Positions 1-7,100 of a stretch of DNA of 14,823 bases are shown piece by piece. Source of the stretch: Anaerolineae bacterium (GTDB taxonomy: Bacteria; Chloroflexota; Anaerolineae; B4-G1; SLSP01). The translations under genes and the position numbers were made by a program. The stretch is from positions 1-14,823 of the forward strand of contig JAGPHL010000038.1 in assembly GCA_018055515.1 (NCBI GenBank), read 5' to 3'. Within the stretch, counting starts at the first letter, position 1. The number at the start of each line of letters is the position of its first letter. The notes below the pieces were generated by a model that worked only from the letters and a program-made list of their open reading frames with translations, ran no database searches and was not told where the DNA came from.

Positions 1-36
1 GCCCTCTGACTTCGTCATTTTCGGGAAGGGCCTCAT
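1..36 (-). CDS. Start of an unidentified gene, cut off by the window edge
   Basis: On the minus strand an ATG at 36-34 overlaps the TGA stop of the SPFH gene in an ATGA arrangement. A GGAGG (plus positions 40-44) sits three bases upstream. The frame stays open to the window edge and reads MRPFPKMTKSEG; a second in-frame ATG lies at 18-16. The overlap and the Shine-Dalgarno-like box suggest translational coupling to the SPFH gene and a shared transcript. Twelve codons are too few to name a product. The true start could be either ATG, and the short spacing from GGAGG to the first ATG slightly favours caution. Confidence 0.45.
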   Translation of the reverse strand, partial: MRPFPKMTKSEG

Positions 37-1745
37 AGTCCTCCATTGCCGTCGCCTCCTTCCTGCATCCGACCCTGACGCATCAACATCCACATGAACG
101 TCGGCAAATCCTGCACGTTTTTCTGTTTCATCGGCATCGTGCCCAGCGCATCCACCAGCTGCAGAGCGATGGTGTCAAGATCCAGATCGAGATCGCTGGC
201 CTGTTTGAGAATCTGCGCCAGCTCCGTGTAGACGCCCAGCTGGGCCTCCATCCAGATCGGATCCAGCTTCTTCAGGATCTCCGCTTCCTCCCGCCCCATG
301 CGGGCCTCAATGTCCCGCTGCCATTTGGCTTCCCAGCTCGCAAGGCGCTGCGCCGTGACCTCGGGCGGCACCTTAATGTTGCTGATGCCGCCCCCCACCA
401 GGGTAATGCCGACCTGCGCCAGTTGTTCGCGCAGGCGTCGCACGAACTCCTGCGCGATCTCGACGCGGGCCGTCCCCGATTCATGGAGCTCATCACAGCG
501 GCGAGCGAGGATCACCTCGCGGAGGATGGGCGGCGCCAACATCTGCGCCAGCGAATCCCAGGAGATGGACTCGAGCTGTTCCTCGGCCAGATTCTCCTGG
601 CGCGTGAAATGATGCTGCAGGAAGGCGTTGTCGCAGACGGCGCGCAAGACGGCGTCCTCTGCATACGGATAGGAGGCGCCCAGCTGCAGCGGTTGCTGCC
701 CCATGGCAATGCGCTGCGGCATGAAGACCAGCGTGTGAGTGACGATGCCATCGGCGGTCTCGGCCTCGATGGTGGCGTTGCGCAGCTGCGGGCGCAAGTC
801 CACGGCGGCGAATACTTGCTCAAACGGCCGGGTGAAGTTCAGCCCCGGCGGAGCGACCCGGTACTGCAGGCTATCCCACAACACCGCCACATGGGCAGCA
901 TCGTTGAGGATGATCCCCGGCCCGGAAAAGAAGCGGCGATACGGATCGCCGGCCACGCGCGGTTGAGGCAGCGTCTCCTCGCGGCGATCGCGCGTGTGCC
1001 AGTCCTCAATCACATAGAAGGGGAAATTGGTGCCCAGCGCGAAAGTGAGCAGGCTACGCCAAGCCTGCCAGCGGTCCTGAGCAGTTTCTACCGGCAACAA
1101 TAACCCGCCATACATGTAGAGCAGCCAGAAAAATGCCACCACGGCGGGCAGTAAAATGAACCAGACCCCCAGCCGGCCGATCACAAAGGCCAGCAGCACG
1201 GTCACCCCGTAGAACGCCGTCCAGCTCCAGGCCAGCGGCGAGATGCTGCGAGCGCGTCCCCGCCACCCAATGTAGCTCGCCCCCAGCAATCCCAACAGCC
1301 AGACCCCCACCCCAAGGATCAACACATCCAGCCCTACCAGGGAAATCGGCCTGACAATGGCTGCCAGACACAACGCTCCCCCCAGGGTGCCGCCCAACGC
1401 CAGCAACGCCGAGGCCATCGAGGGCAACCCGCCCAGGAGATATCCCAGCGCCCCGACCACCAGCGTCAGCCACACTCCCACTTCCAGGGTCAAGGTGACA
1501 CCGCCCAGGCAATCCCTCTCGTAACGTAAGGCGAAGGGGTCCAGCTGCTGTAAGGGCAGGGCCTCGTGCCCGACGAGGTACCAGAACAGGCCCGTGAGCG
1601 CGAGAGTAGAAAAAATGAGGAGCACGAAGCCCGGCAGTTCTTGGGACAGGCGCGAGGTCGCCCCCCGCGCGCGCCACATCCCCCATCCTACCGGCAGCGC
1701 CACCACACAGACAAGGAGAGCTTCGACGAGCAACACCGTCCCCAT
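33..1745 (-). CDS. Polytopic membrane protein with C-terminal SPFH/band 7-like domain
   Basis: The protein has 570 residues. The first ~215 are very hydrophobic, with about seven membrane segments (roughly 1-23, 38-58, 88-106, 110-130, 135-157, 172-190, 192-215). From about 240 to 470 the sequence is soluble and resembles an SPFH/band 7 (stomatin/prohibitin) domain: short beta-like stretches with FFSGPGIIL and FAAVDLRPQLRN, then an alpha region ending in the motif-like VGITLVGGGISNIKVPPEV, where band 7 proteins typically have GI.v..v.I..I..P. A charged, probably coiled helix follows (WEAKWQRDIEARMGREEAEI), then a tail with MPMKQKNVQDL. Band 7 proteins form membrane scaffolds; the usual ones have a single N-terminal anchor, so this seven-segment membrane domain is unusual. 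The ATG at 1745 has AGGCAGGTG just upstream. The gene has its own promoter, lies beyond the ppdK terminator, and overlaps the next gene by ATGA. The domain call rests on pattern recognition; the substrate or partner is unknown. Confidence 0.65.
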   Translation of the reverse strand: MGTVLLVEALLVCVVALPVGWGMWRARGATSRLSQELPGFVLLIFSTLALTGLFWYLVGHEALPLQQLDPFALRYERDCLGGVTLTLEVGVWLTLVVGALGYLLGGLPSMASALLALGGTLGGALCLAAIVRPISLVGLDVLILGVGVWLLGLLGASYIGWRGRARSISPLAWSWTAFYGVTVLLAFVIGRLGVWFILLPAVVAFFWLLYMYGGLLLPVETAQDRWQAWRSLLTFALGTNFPFYVIEDWHTRDRREETLPQPRVAGDPYRRFFSGPGIILNDAAHVAVLWDSLQYRVAPPGLNFTRPFEQVFAAVDLRPQLRNATIEAETADGIVTHTLVFMPQRIAMGQQPLQLGASYPYAEDAVLRAVCDNAFLQHHFTRQENLAEEQLESISWDSLAQMLAPPILREVILARRCDELHESGTARVEIAQEFVRRLREQLAQVGITLVGGGISNIKVPPEVTAQRLASWEAKWQRDIEARMGREEAEILKKLDPIWMEAQLGVYTELAQILKQASDLDLDLDTIALQLVDALGTMPMKQKNVQDLPTFMWMLMRQGRMQEGGDGNGGL

Positions 1746-1759
1746 ATGACACCTGCCTC

Positions 1760-1772
1760 TGTGAAGTTCACA
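1760..1772. promoter_or_regulatory. Perfect 13-nt palindrome upstream of the SPFH gene
   Basis: TGTGAAGTTCACA is a perfect inverted repeat around a central G. It lies 14 bases upstream of the SPFH start codon, inside the predicted 5' leader. The arms look like half-sites of a CRP/FNR-type operator, but the spacing (3 between TGTGA and TCACA) is shorter than the usual 6. It may be a protein-binding site or chance. Confidence 0.3.
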
Positions 1773-1796
1773 CCGATTACAATGAATGCAGGTCTG

Positions 1797-1816
1797 CCCA
1801 GCGCCACAGGGCTGGG
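1797..1816 (-). other. Leader hairpin upstream of the SPFH gene
   Basis: In the minus-strand transcript CCCAGC (1816-1811) can pair with GCTGGG (1802-1797) around an 8-base loop. The hairpin would lie in the ~110-base 5' leader predicted from the promoter at 1863-1891. No known riboswitch class is recognised, and there is no U-tract after it, so it is not an intrinsic terminator. Confidence 0.3.
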
Positions 1817-1862
1817 GATAAAATTCCCGGCGAGTGTAGCGACAGGAAAGCGTTCATGACTG

Positions 1863-1891
1863 ATTATAGAACGACCTGAGAAAAAACACAA
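1863..1891 (-). promoter_or_regulatory. Promoter of the SPFH gene
   Basis: On the minus strand TTGTGT (1891-1886) and a perfect TATAAT (1868-1863) are separated by 17 bases. Initiation would be near 1856, leaving a leader of about 110 bases. The promoter lies just past the ppdK terminator, which fits a new transcription unit. The -35 box matches the consensus at only three to four positions. Confidence 0.5.
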
Positions 1892-1913
1892 AAATAAGGC
1901 AGCCCGCTCGCTC

Positions 1914-1960
1914 AAAAGAAAAGCGCCCCTTCCAGGGTACAAACCCGTGGAAGGGGCGCT
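1914..1960 (-). terminator. Strong intrinsic terminator of ppdK
   Basis: Arms AGCGCCCCTTCCAGGGT (1922-1938) and the complementary 1943-1960 form a 17-bp stem with one bulged G (1947) and the loop ACAA. In the direction of ppdK transcription the stem is followed by TTTCTTTT (1921-1914). It begins 19 bases after the ppdK stop codon. A GC-rich stem plus U-rich tail is the textbook Rho-independent form. Confidence 0.9.
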
Positions 1961-1979
1961 CTCAACACTGCGCGAAAGC

Positions 1980-4892
1980 CTAATCCAACACCTTGCCGTG
2001 ATGCCTGAGCGCTGCCTGCGCCGCAGCCAACCGCGCGACCGGCACCCGGAAGGGACTGCAGGAGACGTAGTTCAGGCCCGCCAGGTAGCAGAATTCCACC
2101 GACTGGGGATCCCCACCGTGCTCACCGCAGATGCCCACCTCCAGCTGGGGGCGCGTCTGGCGACCCTTGCGCACGCCCATCCGCAGCAGAGCGCCCACAC
2201 CCTCAGCATCGAGCGTCTGGAAGGGGTTCAAGGGCAAGATGCCCTGCTCCACGTACTCGACCAGGAAGCGCCGCTCGGCGTCGTCGCGGCTGTAACCGAA
2301 GGTCATCTGGGTCAGGTCGTTGGTGCCGAAGGAGAAGAACTCCGCCAGCGTGGCGATCTCATCGGCAGTCACACACGCGCGCGGGATCTCGATCATCGTG
2401 CCGAACTTGTAGGAAATCTCGCGCCCCTTTTCCGCCATCACTTCCCTGGCGACCTTTTCCAGTTCGGCCTGCGTCAGCTTGAGCTCGTTGACGTGCCCGG
2501 TCAGCGGGATCATGACCTCCGGGTGCACGACGTGCCCCGCCGCTGCCGCATCACAGGCCGCCTCGAAGATCGCGCGCACCTGCATTTTCATGATGTCCGG
2601 GAAGATGATGCCCAGGCGGATACCGCGCAGGCCCATCATCGGGTTGGATTCGTGCATCCGCTCCACGGCCTTGAGCAACACTTCGGTCTTTTCGAGCTCG
2701 GGGCCGGTCTCGCCGCGCACGCGCATCTCGGTGACTTTGACCAGCAGCTCGTCATGTCCGGGCAGGAACTCGTGCAGGGGCGGATCAATGAGGCGGATGA
2801 TCACGGGTAGGCCGTCCATCGCCTCGAAGAGCCCGTAGAAGTCGCCCCGCTGATAGGGCAGCAGGAAGTCCAGGGCCTCACGATAGACCTTGACCGCGGG
2901 CGAGGCTTCCACCGCGCGGCGCGCCACCTCCAGCTCTTGCATGATCTCGGCACGGCGTTCCTCTTTGATCGCCTGCCCCTCTTCCTTGCCGGTCGCCAGG
3001 ATACGCTCGTAGCGGGTGACGACATTGAACAGCTTCTGCGCTTCTTCAGCGTTGAGGATCATGTCCTGGACGTGCGGCAAGCGCTCCTGCTCGAAGAACA
3101 TGTGCTCGGTGCGGCAAAGGCCGATGCCCTTGGCGCCGTATTCGCGAGCGCGCCGGGCGTCCTTGGGATAGTCGGCATTGGTCCACACCTGCAACCCGCG
3201 GGTCGGGAAGCTCTGCAGCCCCTCTTCCCACTGACGCGCGGCGGGATTCGCCGAGATCTCATCCGCCCAGCCCAACAGCGTGGCGAGCTCCACTTCTTTC
3301 TGGAAGTCCGGCGCCACCGTGGGCAGAGCGCCCTCGTACACTTCACCCGTCGCGCCGTCGAGGGACACCACATCGCCCTCCTTGAGGGTGCGACCGCTCA
3401 CCGTCACCTGACGCAAATCCTGATCAATGCTCAGGGCCGCCGCGCCGACCACGGCAGGGATACCAAACTGCCGGGCCACGACGGCGGCGTGCGCCGTCGC
3501 CCCACCACGGCTGGTGAGAATTCCCTTCGAGGCCACCATGCCGTGCACGTCATCGGGCTTGGTCTCCGCGCGGATCATGATGACCGCCTCGCCCGCCTTG
3601 CCCCACGCCTCGGCCGTATTAGCATCGAAGGCCAGTTTGCCCACCGCCGCACCCGGCGAAGCATTCACGCCCTCTGCCAGCAGGCGCCCGGAAGCTTTGG
3701 CCGCGGCCACCTCTTTCTCATCGAACTGCGGATGCAGGAAGAAGTCCACGTCCTTGGGGGTCACGCGCATCACGGCCTCTTCCCTGGTGATGAGGCCCTC
3801 GGCAACCATGTCCACCGCGATCTTCACAGCAGCACGCGCAGTGCGCTTGCCGGTGCGCGTCTGCAGCATCCAGAGCTTGCCGCGCTCGATGGTGAACTCG
3901 GTGTCCTGCATGTCCTTGTAGTGCAATTCCAGCTTCGTGCCGATTTCGCGCAGCTGCTCCGCAATCTCCGGCATGTCCTCGCCCAGGTTGGCGACCCGCT
4001 TGGTGTTGCGGATTCCCGCCACCACGTCCTCGCCCTGCGCGTTGAGCAGATAATCGCCGTAGAAAATGCGCTCCCCCGTCGCGGGGTCGCGCGTGAAGGC
4101 CACGCCCGTGCCGCTGTCCCAGCCCATGTTGCCGAAGACCATGGTCTGCACGTTCACTGCCGTACCCAGGTCATCGGGGATGTGCTCCACGCGGCGATAG
4201 TCCACCGCGCGCTTGCCCATCCAGGAGTTGAAGACCGCCTGCACCGCGATCCGCAGCTGCTCCAGGGGGTCCTGAGGGAACTCGCGCCCCAGCTCCCGGA
4301 CGTAGACCTGCTTGTAGCGCGCCACCAGCTCTTTGAGGTCATCCGCCGTCAGATCCGTGTCGTCCTTGACGCCGAGTTCGGCCTTGAGAGCCCCCATCTC
4401 CTCATCGAAAGCCTCGTCGGAAATGCCCATGGCGGTGTGCCCAAACATGGAGAGCAAGCGGCGATAGCTGTCCCACACAAAGCGCTCGTTCTTCGTCAGC
4501 GCGATCAGGCCGGGGACGACCTTGTCGTTCAAGCCCACATTGAGGATGGTATCCATCATGCCGGGCATGGAGAACTTGGCGCCGGAGCGCACGGAAACCA
4601 GCAGCGGGTTCTGCGGATCGCCAAACTTCTTACCGGTCTGACGCTCCACCTCGGCCAACGCCGCCAACACTTGCTCCCACAATCCCTCAGGAAACTTATT
4701 GCCGCCCTGGATGTAGGCCATGCAGGCCTTGGTAGTGATCGTAAAACCAGGAGGCACCGGCAAGCCCACCCGTGTCATTTCGGCCAGGCCCGCGCCCTTG
4801 CCGCCCAACATCCCGCGGACGCCGTCCCAGCTGCCCGTTTCACGCTCGACTTGCTCGACTTCGCCAAAAAGATAAACCCATTTGTTACTCAT
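1980..4892 (-). CDS. ppdK: Pyruvate, phosphate dikinase
   Basis: Cytoplasmic enzyme that interconverts pyruvate + ATP + Pi with PEP + AMP + PPi, linking glycolysis and gluconeogenesis. The 970 residues show the full domain order. The N-terminal nucleotide-binding domain has GGKG (K32), VRSGA (R102) and WMLQTRTGKR (Q344). The swivelling phosphohistidine domain has GGATAHAAVVAR, with H468 the predicted phosphorylated residue and T466 two residues before it. The C-terminal PEP/pyruvate TIM barrel has GLCRTEHMF (R594), R700, IEIPRA (E835), GTNDL (N858, D859) and CGEHGG (C922). The family is usually about 870-900 residues; the excess comes mainly from an insertion near 611-685 and a smaller one near 525-565. 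The start at 4892 is preferred over the ATG 30 bases upstream because AGGAGG (4898-4903) sits five bases before it and homologues begin with xKWVY. No PPDK regulatory kinase gene is in the window. It has its own promoter and terminator, so it is probably monocistronic. Confidence 0.97.
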   Translation of the reverse strand: MSNKWVYLFGEVEQVERETGSWDGVRGMLGGKGAGLAEMTRVGLPVPPGFTITTKACMAYIQGGNKFPEGLWEQVLAALAEVERQTGKKFGDPQNPLLVSVRSGAKFSMPGMMDTILNVGLNDKVVPGLIALTKNERFVWDSYRRLLSMFGHTAMGISDEAFDEEMGALKAELGVKDDTDLTADDLKELVARYKQVYVRELGREFPQDPLEQLRIAVQAVFNSWMGKRAVDYRRVEHIPDDLGTAVNVQTMVFGNMGWDSGTGVAFTRDPATGERIFYGDYLLNAQGEDVVAGIRNTKRVANLGEDMPEIAEQLREIGTKLELHYKDMQDTEFTIERGKLWMLQTRTGKRTARAAVKIAVDMVAEGLITREEAVMRVTPKDVDFFLHPQFDEKEVAAAKASGRLLAEGVNASPGAAVGKLAFDANTAEAWGKAGEAVIMIRAETKPDDVHGMVASKGILTSRGGATAHAAVVARQFGIPAVVGAAALSIDQDLRQVTVSGRTLKEGDVVSLDGATGEVYEGALPTVAPDFQKEVELATLLGWADEISANPAARQWEEGLQSFPTRGLQVWTNADYPKDARRAREYGAKGIGLCRTEHMFFEQERLPHVQDMILNAEEAQKLFNVVTRYERILATGKEEGQAIKEERRAEIMQELEVARRAVEASPAVKVYREALDFLLPYQRGDFYGLFEAMDGLPVIIRLIDPPLHEFLPGHDELLVKVTEMRVRGETGPELEKTEVLLKAVERMHESNPMMGLRGIRLGIIFPDIMKMQVRAIFEAACDAAAAGHVVHPEVMIPLTGHVNELKLTQAELEKVAREVMAEKGREISYKFGTMIEIPRACVTADEIATLAEFFSFGTNDLTQMTFGYSRDDAERRFLVEYVEQGILPLNPFQTLDAEGVGALLRMGVRKGRQTRPQLEVGICGEHGGDPQSVEFCYLAGLNYVSCSPFRVPVARLAAAQAALRHHGKVLD

Positions 4893-4897
4893 CGTTT

Positions 4898-4903
4898 CCT
4901 CCT
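4898..4903 (-). promoter_or_regulatory. Ribosome binding site that sets the ppdK start
   Basis: AGGAGG on the minus strand lies five bases before the ATG at 4892-4890. It decides against the in-frame upstream ATG at 4922, which has no comparable box and would add ten residues not expected in the family. Confidence 0.85.
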
Positions 4904-4934
4904 GCAATGCATATGATGACACACTCTGCCCTTT

Positions 4935-4943
4935 AGTATACCA
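4935..4943 (-). promoter_or_regulatory. Extended -10 promoter of ppdK
   Basis: The minus strand reads TGGTATACT, an extended -10 element (TGN before TATACT). No clear -35 box is seen at 16-18 bases, as expected for extended -10 promoters. Initiation would be near 4928, giving a leader of about 36 bases before the ppdK start. Confidence 0.5.
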
Positions 4944-4951
4944 CAGCTCAC

Positions 4952-6643
4952 CTAACGCTCGCTCCCCTCGCTCTGCCCGCCGAGCTCATTGACCACCACC
5001 CGGCGTTGCAGCACGTACCACTCGGCGATATTGCGGAAGCGGTCCCCCGTGCGGGTCAACGGGGGCAATTGGACCCCCTGCACGCGCACATCCACGGCGT
5101 AGTTGAAGACCGGGACGTACAAGGGGATCGCCGGCACTTCGCGCATGAAAAGCTGCTGATACTCGCGGTACAACGCCAAACGCTGCTGCCGATCCACCGT
5201 CAGACGCGCCTGCTCAATCACCTCGCTGATGCGCCGATGCCGGAATCCCGTGTAATTTTGTCCCACCAGCGCCTGCGTCTCATGCCAGAACGGATAAGGG
5301 TCGGGATCCCCCGCCGCCATGATGTGCACCAGAGCCGCGTCGTAGCTCCGTCCATCCAACACCGCCCCGAGCGCCAGGGGCGGCACGGCCCGCACCGTCA
5401 CCGAGATTCCCAACGCACTCCACTGCTCTGCGATCGCCTCACCCAAAGCCACATCGGTCGGCTCATCCGCCACGGTGAGCTCGAAGCGGAACGGCACGCC
5501 CGTAGCATTCCGCAACGTGTCCGTGACCGTGAGGCGCGTCCAACCTTCCGCACGCAGCAGCGCCGCGGCCTGCCCCGGATTGTAGGGATAGACCGGCACA
5601 TCTTCCGTGGTATACGCCCACGTCCCCGGCAGCAAGGGGGTCTCAGGGATGAGCGCCTGCCCCAACAGGACCTTGTCCACCACGGCCTGCCGATCCAGGC
5701 CATACAGCAACGCCTGTCGCACCGGCGTGGAGTTGAAGGGCACCGTCCCCGAGATCAGCTCGTTGAAGTAGATCATGGTCAGCTCCGCTACCGGCGCCGT
5801 GTACAGGTTGAGGTTCTCGTCCTGCCACACTCCCGGCAACAGCGAGGCGGGCACCCCCGCAATGCCTTCCACAAGGCCTTCTTTATAGGCCTCGAAGGCA
5901 GCACGCGCCGTAGGATAGAAGCGGAGCACCAGGTTTTCGAGATAGGCGGTTTCACCGTAATAGCGCTGGAAACGCTTGAGCGTCACCGCAGTGATCTGCC
6001 CATCCCGCACCTCCACTTCCGAGAGGCGAAAGGGTCCGGTTCCCACCGGCTGACGATTGAAATCCAACGTCGCCAGGGACGCCGCAGAGATGCCCTGGAG
6101 GTGATGGGCCGGCAACAGCCCGAAAGTCGTGTAATCCAGGAAGGGCGCATACGGCTCGGCCAGCACAAAACGCACCACCAAATCGCTGACCCGCTCGACG
6201 CGGACGCTCTGCCACAAGGCGCCGATGTCGGGAGGGCCGGGGTAGTCCGGGTCCTGCAGCAGCCCCACCGTGAAAATCACATCATCGGCGGAGACGGGCA
6301 TCCCGTCGTGCCAGAGCGCACGGGGATTGAGGTGGAAGGTGTACGTGATACCGCCCGGCTCGATCTCCCAGCCCAACGCCAGATCGGGCACGACCTCACC
6401 CGTCATCGTCAGGCGCGTCAAGCCGCTGTAGACGAGGGAGGTGACGTCGCTATCGGCGTCGTTGTAAAAACTGAGGAGGGGATTGAGCGATTGCGGGAAG
6501 CCGCTGACGCTCTCCACGTAGGTTCCGCCGGGCGCAGGGCGAAATTCGGTGGTATAAGTCGAGGCAAAGTATACCAACATGCCGGCCGTCAGAAGAAAAC
6601 CGACGCCCACCAGGAGCACCTGCAAACCGATTTTGCGGAACAT
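4952..6643 (-). CDS. Oligopeptide/dipeptide-type ABC transporter substrate-binding protein (family 5)
   Basis: The 563-residue protein has a single N-terminal hydrophobic segment (about 6-28) after a basic FRK, then a large extracytoplasmic domain of the OppA/DppA type. Recognisable family signatures are SLVYSGLTRL (69-78), YTFHLNPRALWHDGMPVSAD (101-120) continuing into DVIF, VGTGPFRL near 200, and RQALLYGLDRQAVV in the middle. Such proteins bind peptides or other oligomeric or cationic solutes outside the membrane and deliver them to an ABC importer. No lipobox cysteine follows the hydrophobic segment, so it is more likely held by an uncleaved signal anchor or released by signal peptidase than lipid-anchored. 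No permease or ATPase gene is adjacent; the partner must be encoded elsewhere. The ATG at 6643 has only a distant AAGGA, so the start is less certain than for the neighbours. The specific substrate cannot be told from sequence. Confidence 0.88.
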   Translation of the reverse strand: MFRKIGLQVLLVGVGFLLTAGMLVYFASTYTTEFRPAPGGTYVESVSGFPQSLNPLLSFYNDADSDVTSLVYSGLTRLTMTGEVVPDLALGWEIEPGGITYTFHLNPRALWHDGMPVSADDVIFTVGLLQDPDYPGPPDIGALWQSVRVERVSDLVVRFVLAEPYAPFLDYTTFGLLPAHHLQGISAASLATLDFNRQPVGTGPFRLSEVEVRDGQITAVTLKRFQRYYGETAYLENLVLRFYPTARAAFEAYKEGLVEGIAGVPASLLPGVWQDENLNLYTAPVAELTMIYFNELISGTVPFNSTPVRQALLYGLDRQAVVDKVLLGQALIPETPLLPGTWAYTTEDVPVYPYNPGQAAALLRAEGWTRLTVTDTLRNATGVPFRFELTVADEPTDVALGEAIAEQWSALGISVTVRAVPPLALGAVLDGRSYDAALVHIMAAGDPDPYPFWHETQALVGQNYTGFRHRRISEVIEQARLTVDRQQRLALYREYQQLFMREVPAIPLYVPVFNYAVDVRVQGVQLPPLTRTGDRFRNIAEWYVLQRRVVVNELGGQSEGSER

Positions 6644-6685
6644 AAAGCGCTATCGAGATCCTTTTCAACCCGCACCAGGGCGCCT

Positions 6686-6759
6686 ATTCAGCATTCAGCC
6701 ATCAGCAGCGAGGACTTTGCGCCCCAAAAGGCGGTTTCCAACTATGCTGACGGCTGAAT
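6686..6759. repeat. Inverted pair of heptamer arrays (unit ATTCAGC / GCTGAAT)
   Basis: The left half holds three heptamers: ATTCAGC (6686-6692), ATTCAGC (6693-6699), CATCAGC (6700-6706). The right half holds GCTGACG (6746-6752) and GCTGAAT (6753-6759), the reverse complement of the left. Positions 6693-6706 and 6746-6759 pair at 13 of 14 positions. Inside the 39-base loop CGCC (6720-6723) and GGCG (6730-6733) form a smaller stem. The element fills much of the 165-base gap between secG and the solute-binding protein gene and could act as an RNA structure in their transcript. Nothing else recognisable is in that gap. Confidence 0.75.
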
Positions 6760-6808
6760 GATGCTGCGTGCAGCGCGCACGCGAGCAGCCTCGTAATGGC
6801 GCCGGGGA

Positions 6809-7033
6809 TTAGCTCGCCAGAAGGACGTTGATCATCGCCACGACGAAGAACAACACGGAGGTTCCCACAGTCAGGCGGAAAATCAGCAGCTCGGCGCCGC
6901 GGCGCTTGCGAACCATTCCCGACTGTGTGCCACCGAACACCCCACCCAGGCCGCTGCTTTGCACCTCAAAAAGAATCAGCACGACCAGCACAACCGACAG
7001 GATGATCTGCACAATGTTCAAATAGACCTGCAT
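6809..7033 (-). CDS. secG: Preprotein translocase subunit SecG
   Basis: A 74-residue inner membrane protein and an accessory subunit of the SecYEG channel, which exports unfolded proteins. It shows the two-helix SecG layout: TM1 at about 3-22, the conserved cytoplasmic loop QSSGLGGVFGG (25-35) with RRGAE (44-48) just before TM2, and TM2 at about 51-72. The length is typical of short bacterial SecG proteins (about 75 in Gram-positives). The ATG at 7033 is preceded by GGAGGATAAGGG on the minus strand. A strong promoter in the 67-base gap behind argS drives it. The solute-binding protein gene follows 165 bases later and may be co-transcribed, with an inverted repeat in between. Confidence 0.95.
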   Translation of the reverse strand: MQVYLNIVQIILSVVLVVLILFEVQSSGLGGVFGGTQSGMVRKRRGAELLIFRLTVGTSVLFFVVAMINVLLAS

Positions 7034-7067
7034 GTTCCCTTATCCTCCACAAGCCAGATGCGGCGCT

Positions 7068-7095
7068 ATTATAACACGCCCCAGGAAATTGACAA
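7068..7095 (-). promoter_or_regulatory. Promoter of secG
   Basis: On the minus strand TTGTCA (7095-7090), a 16-base spacer, and a perfect TATAAT (7073-7068) preceded by TGT, giving an extended -10. Initiation near 7061 would leave a leader of about 28 bases. It lies wholly between the argS stop and the secG start. Confidence 0.75.
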
Positions 7096-7100
7096 CGCCC

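Noticed and set aside
1760..1772. CRP-type operator
   Set aside because: Half-sites TGTGA and TCACA are separated by three bases rather than six, so it is reported only as a palindrome.
2937..4916. Very long open frame (659 codons) antisense to ppdK, and similar ones opposite the solute-binding protein and argS
   Set aside because: They lie fully opposite well-recognised genes, have no family motifs and show His/Arg-rich composition typical of the complement of GC-rich coding sequence.
4893..4922. Upstream ATG for ppdK adding ten residues
   Set aside because: The inner ATG has AGGAGG at good spacing and matches the family start; the longer form would place the ribosome binding site inside the coding region.
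6761..6790. GCGTGC/GCACGC hairpin as secG terminator
   Set aside because: Short stem and no U-tract on the minus strand after it.
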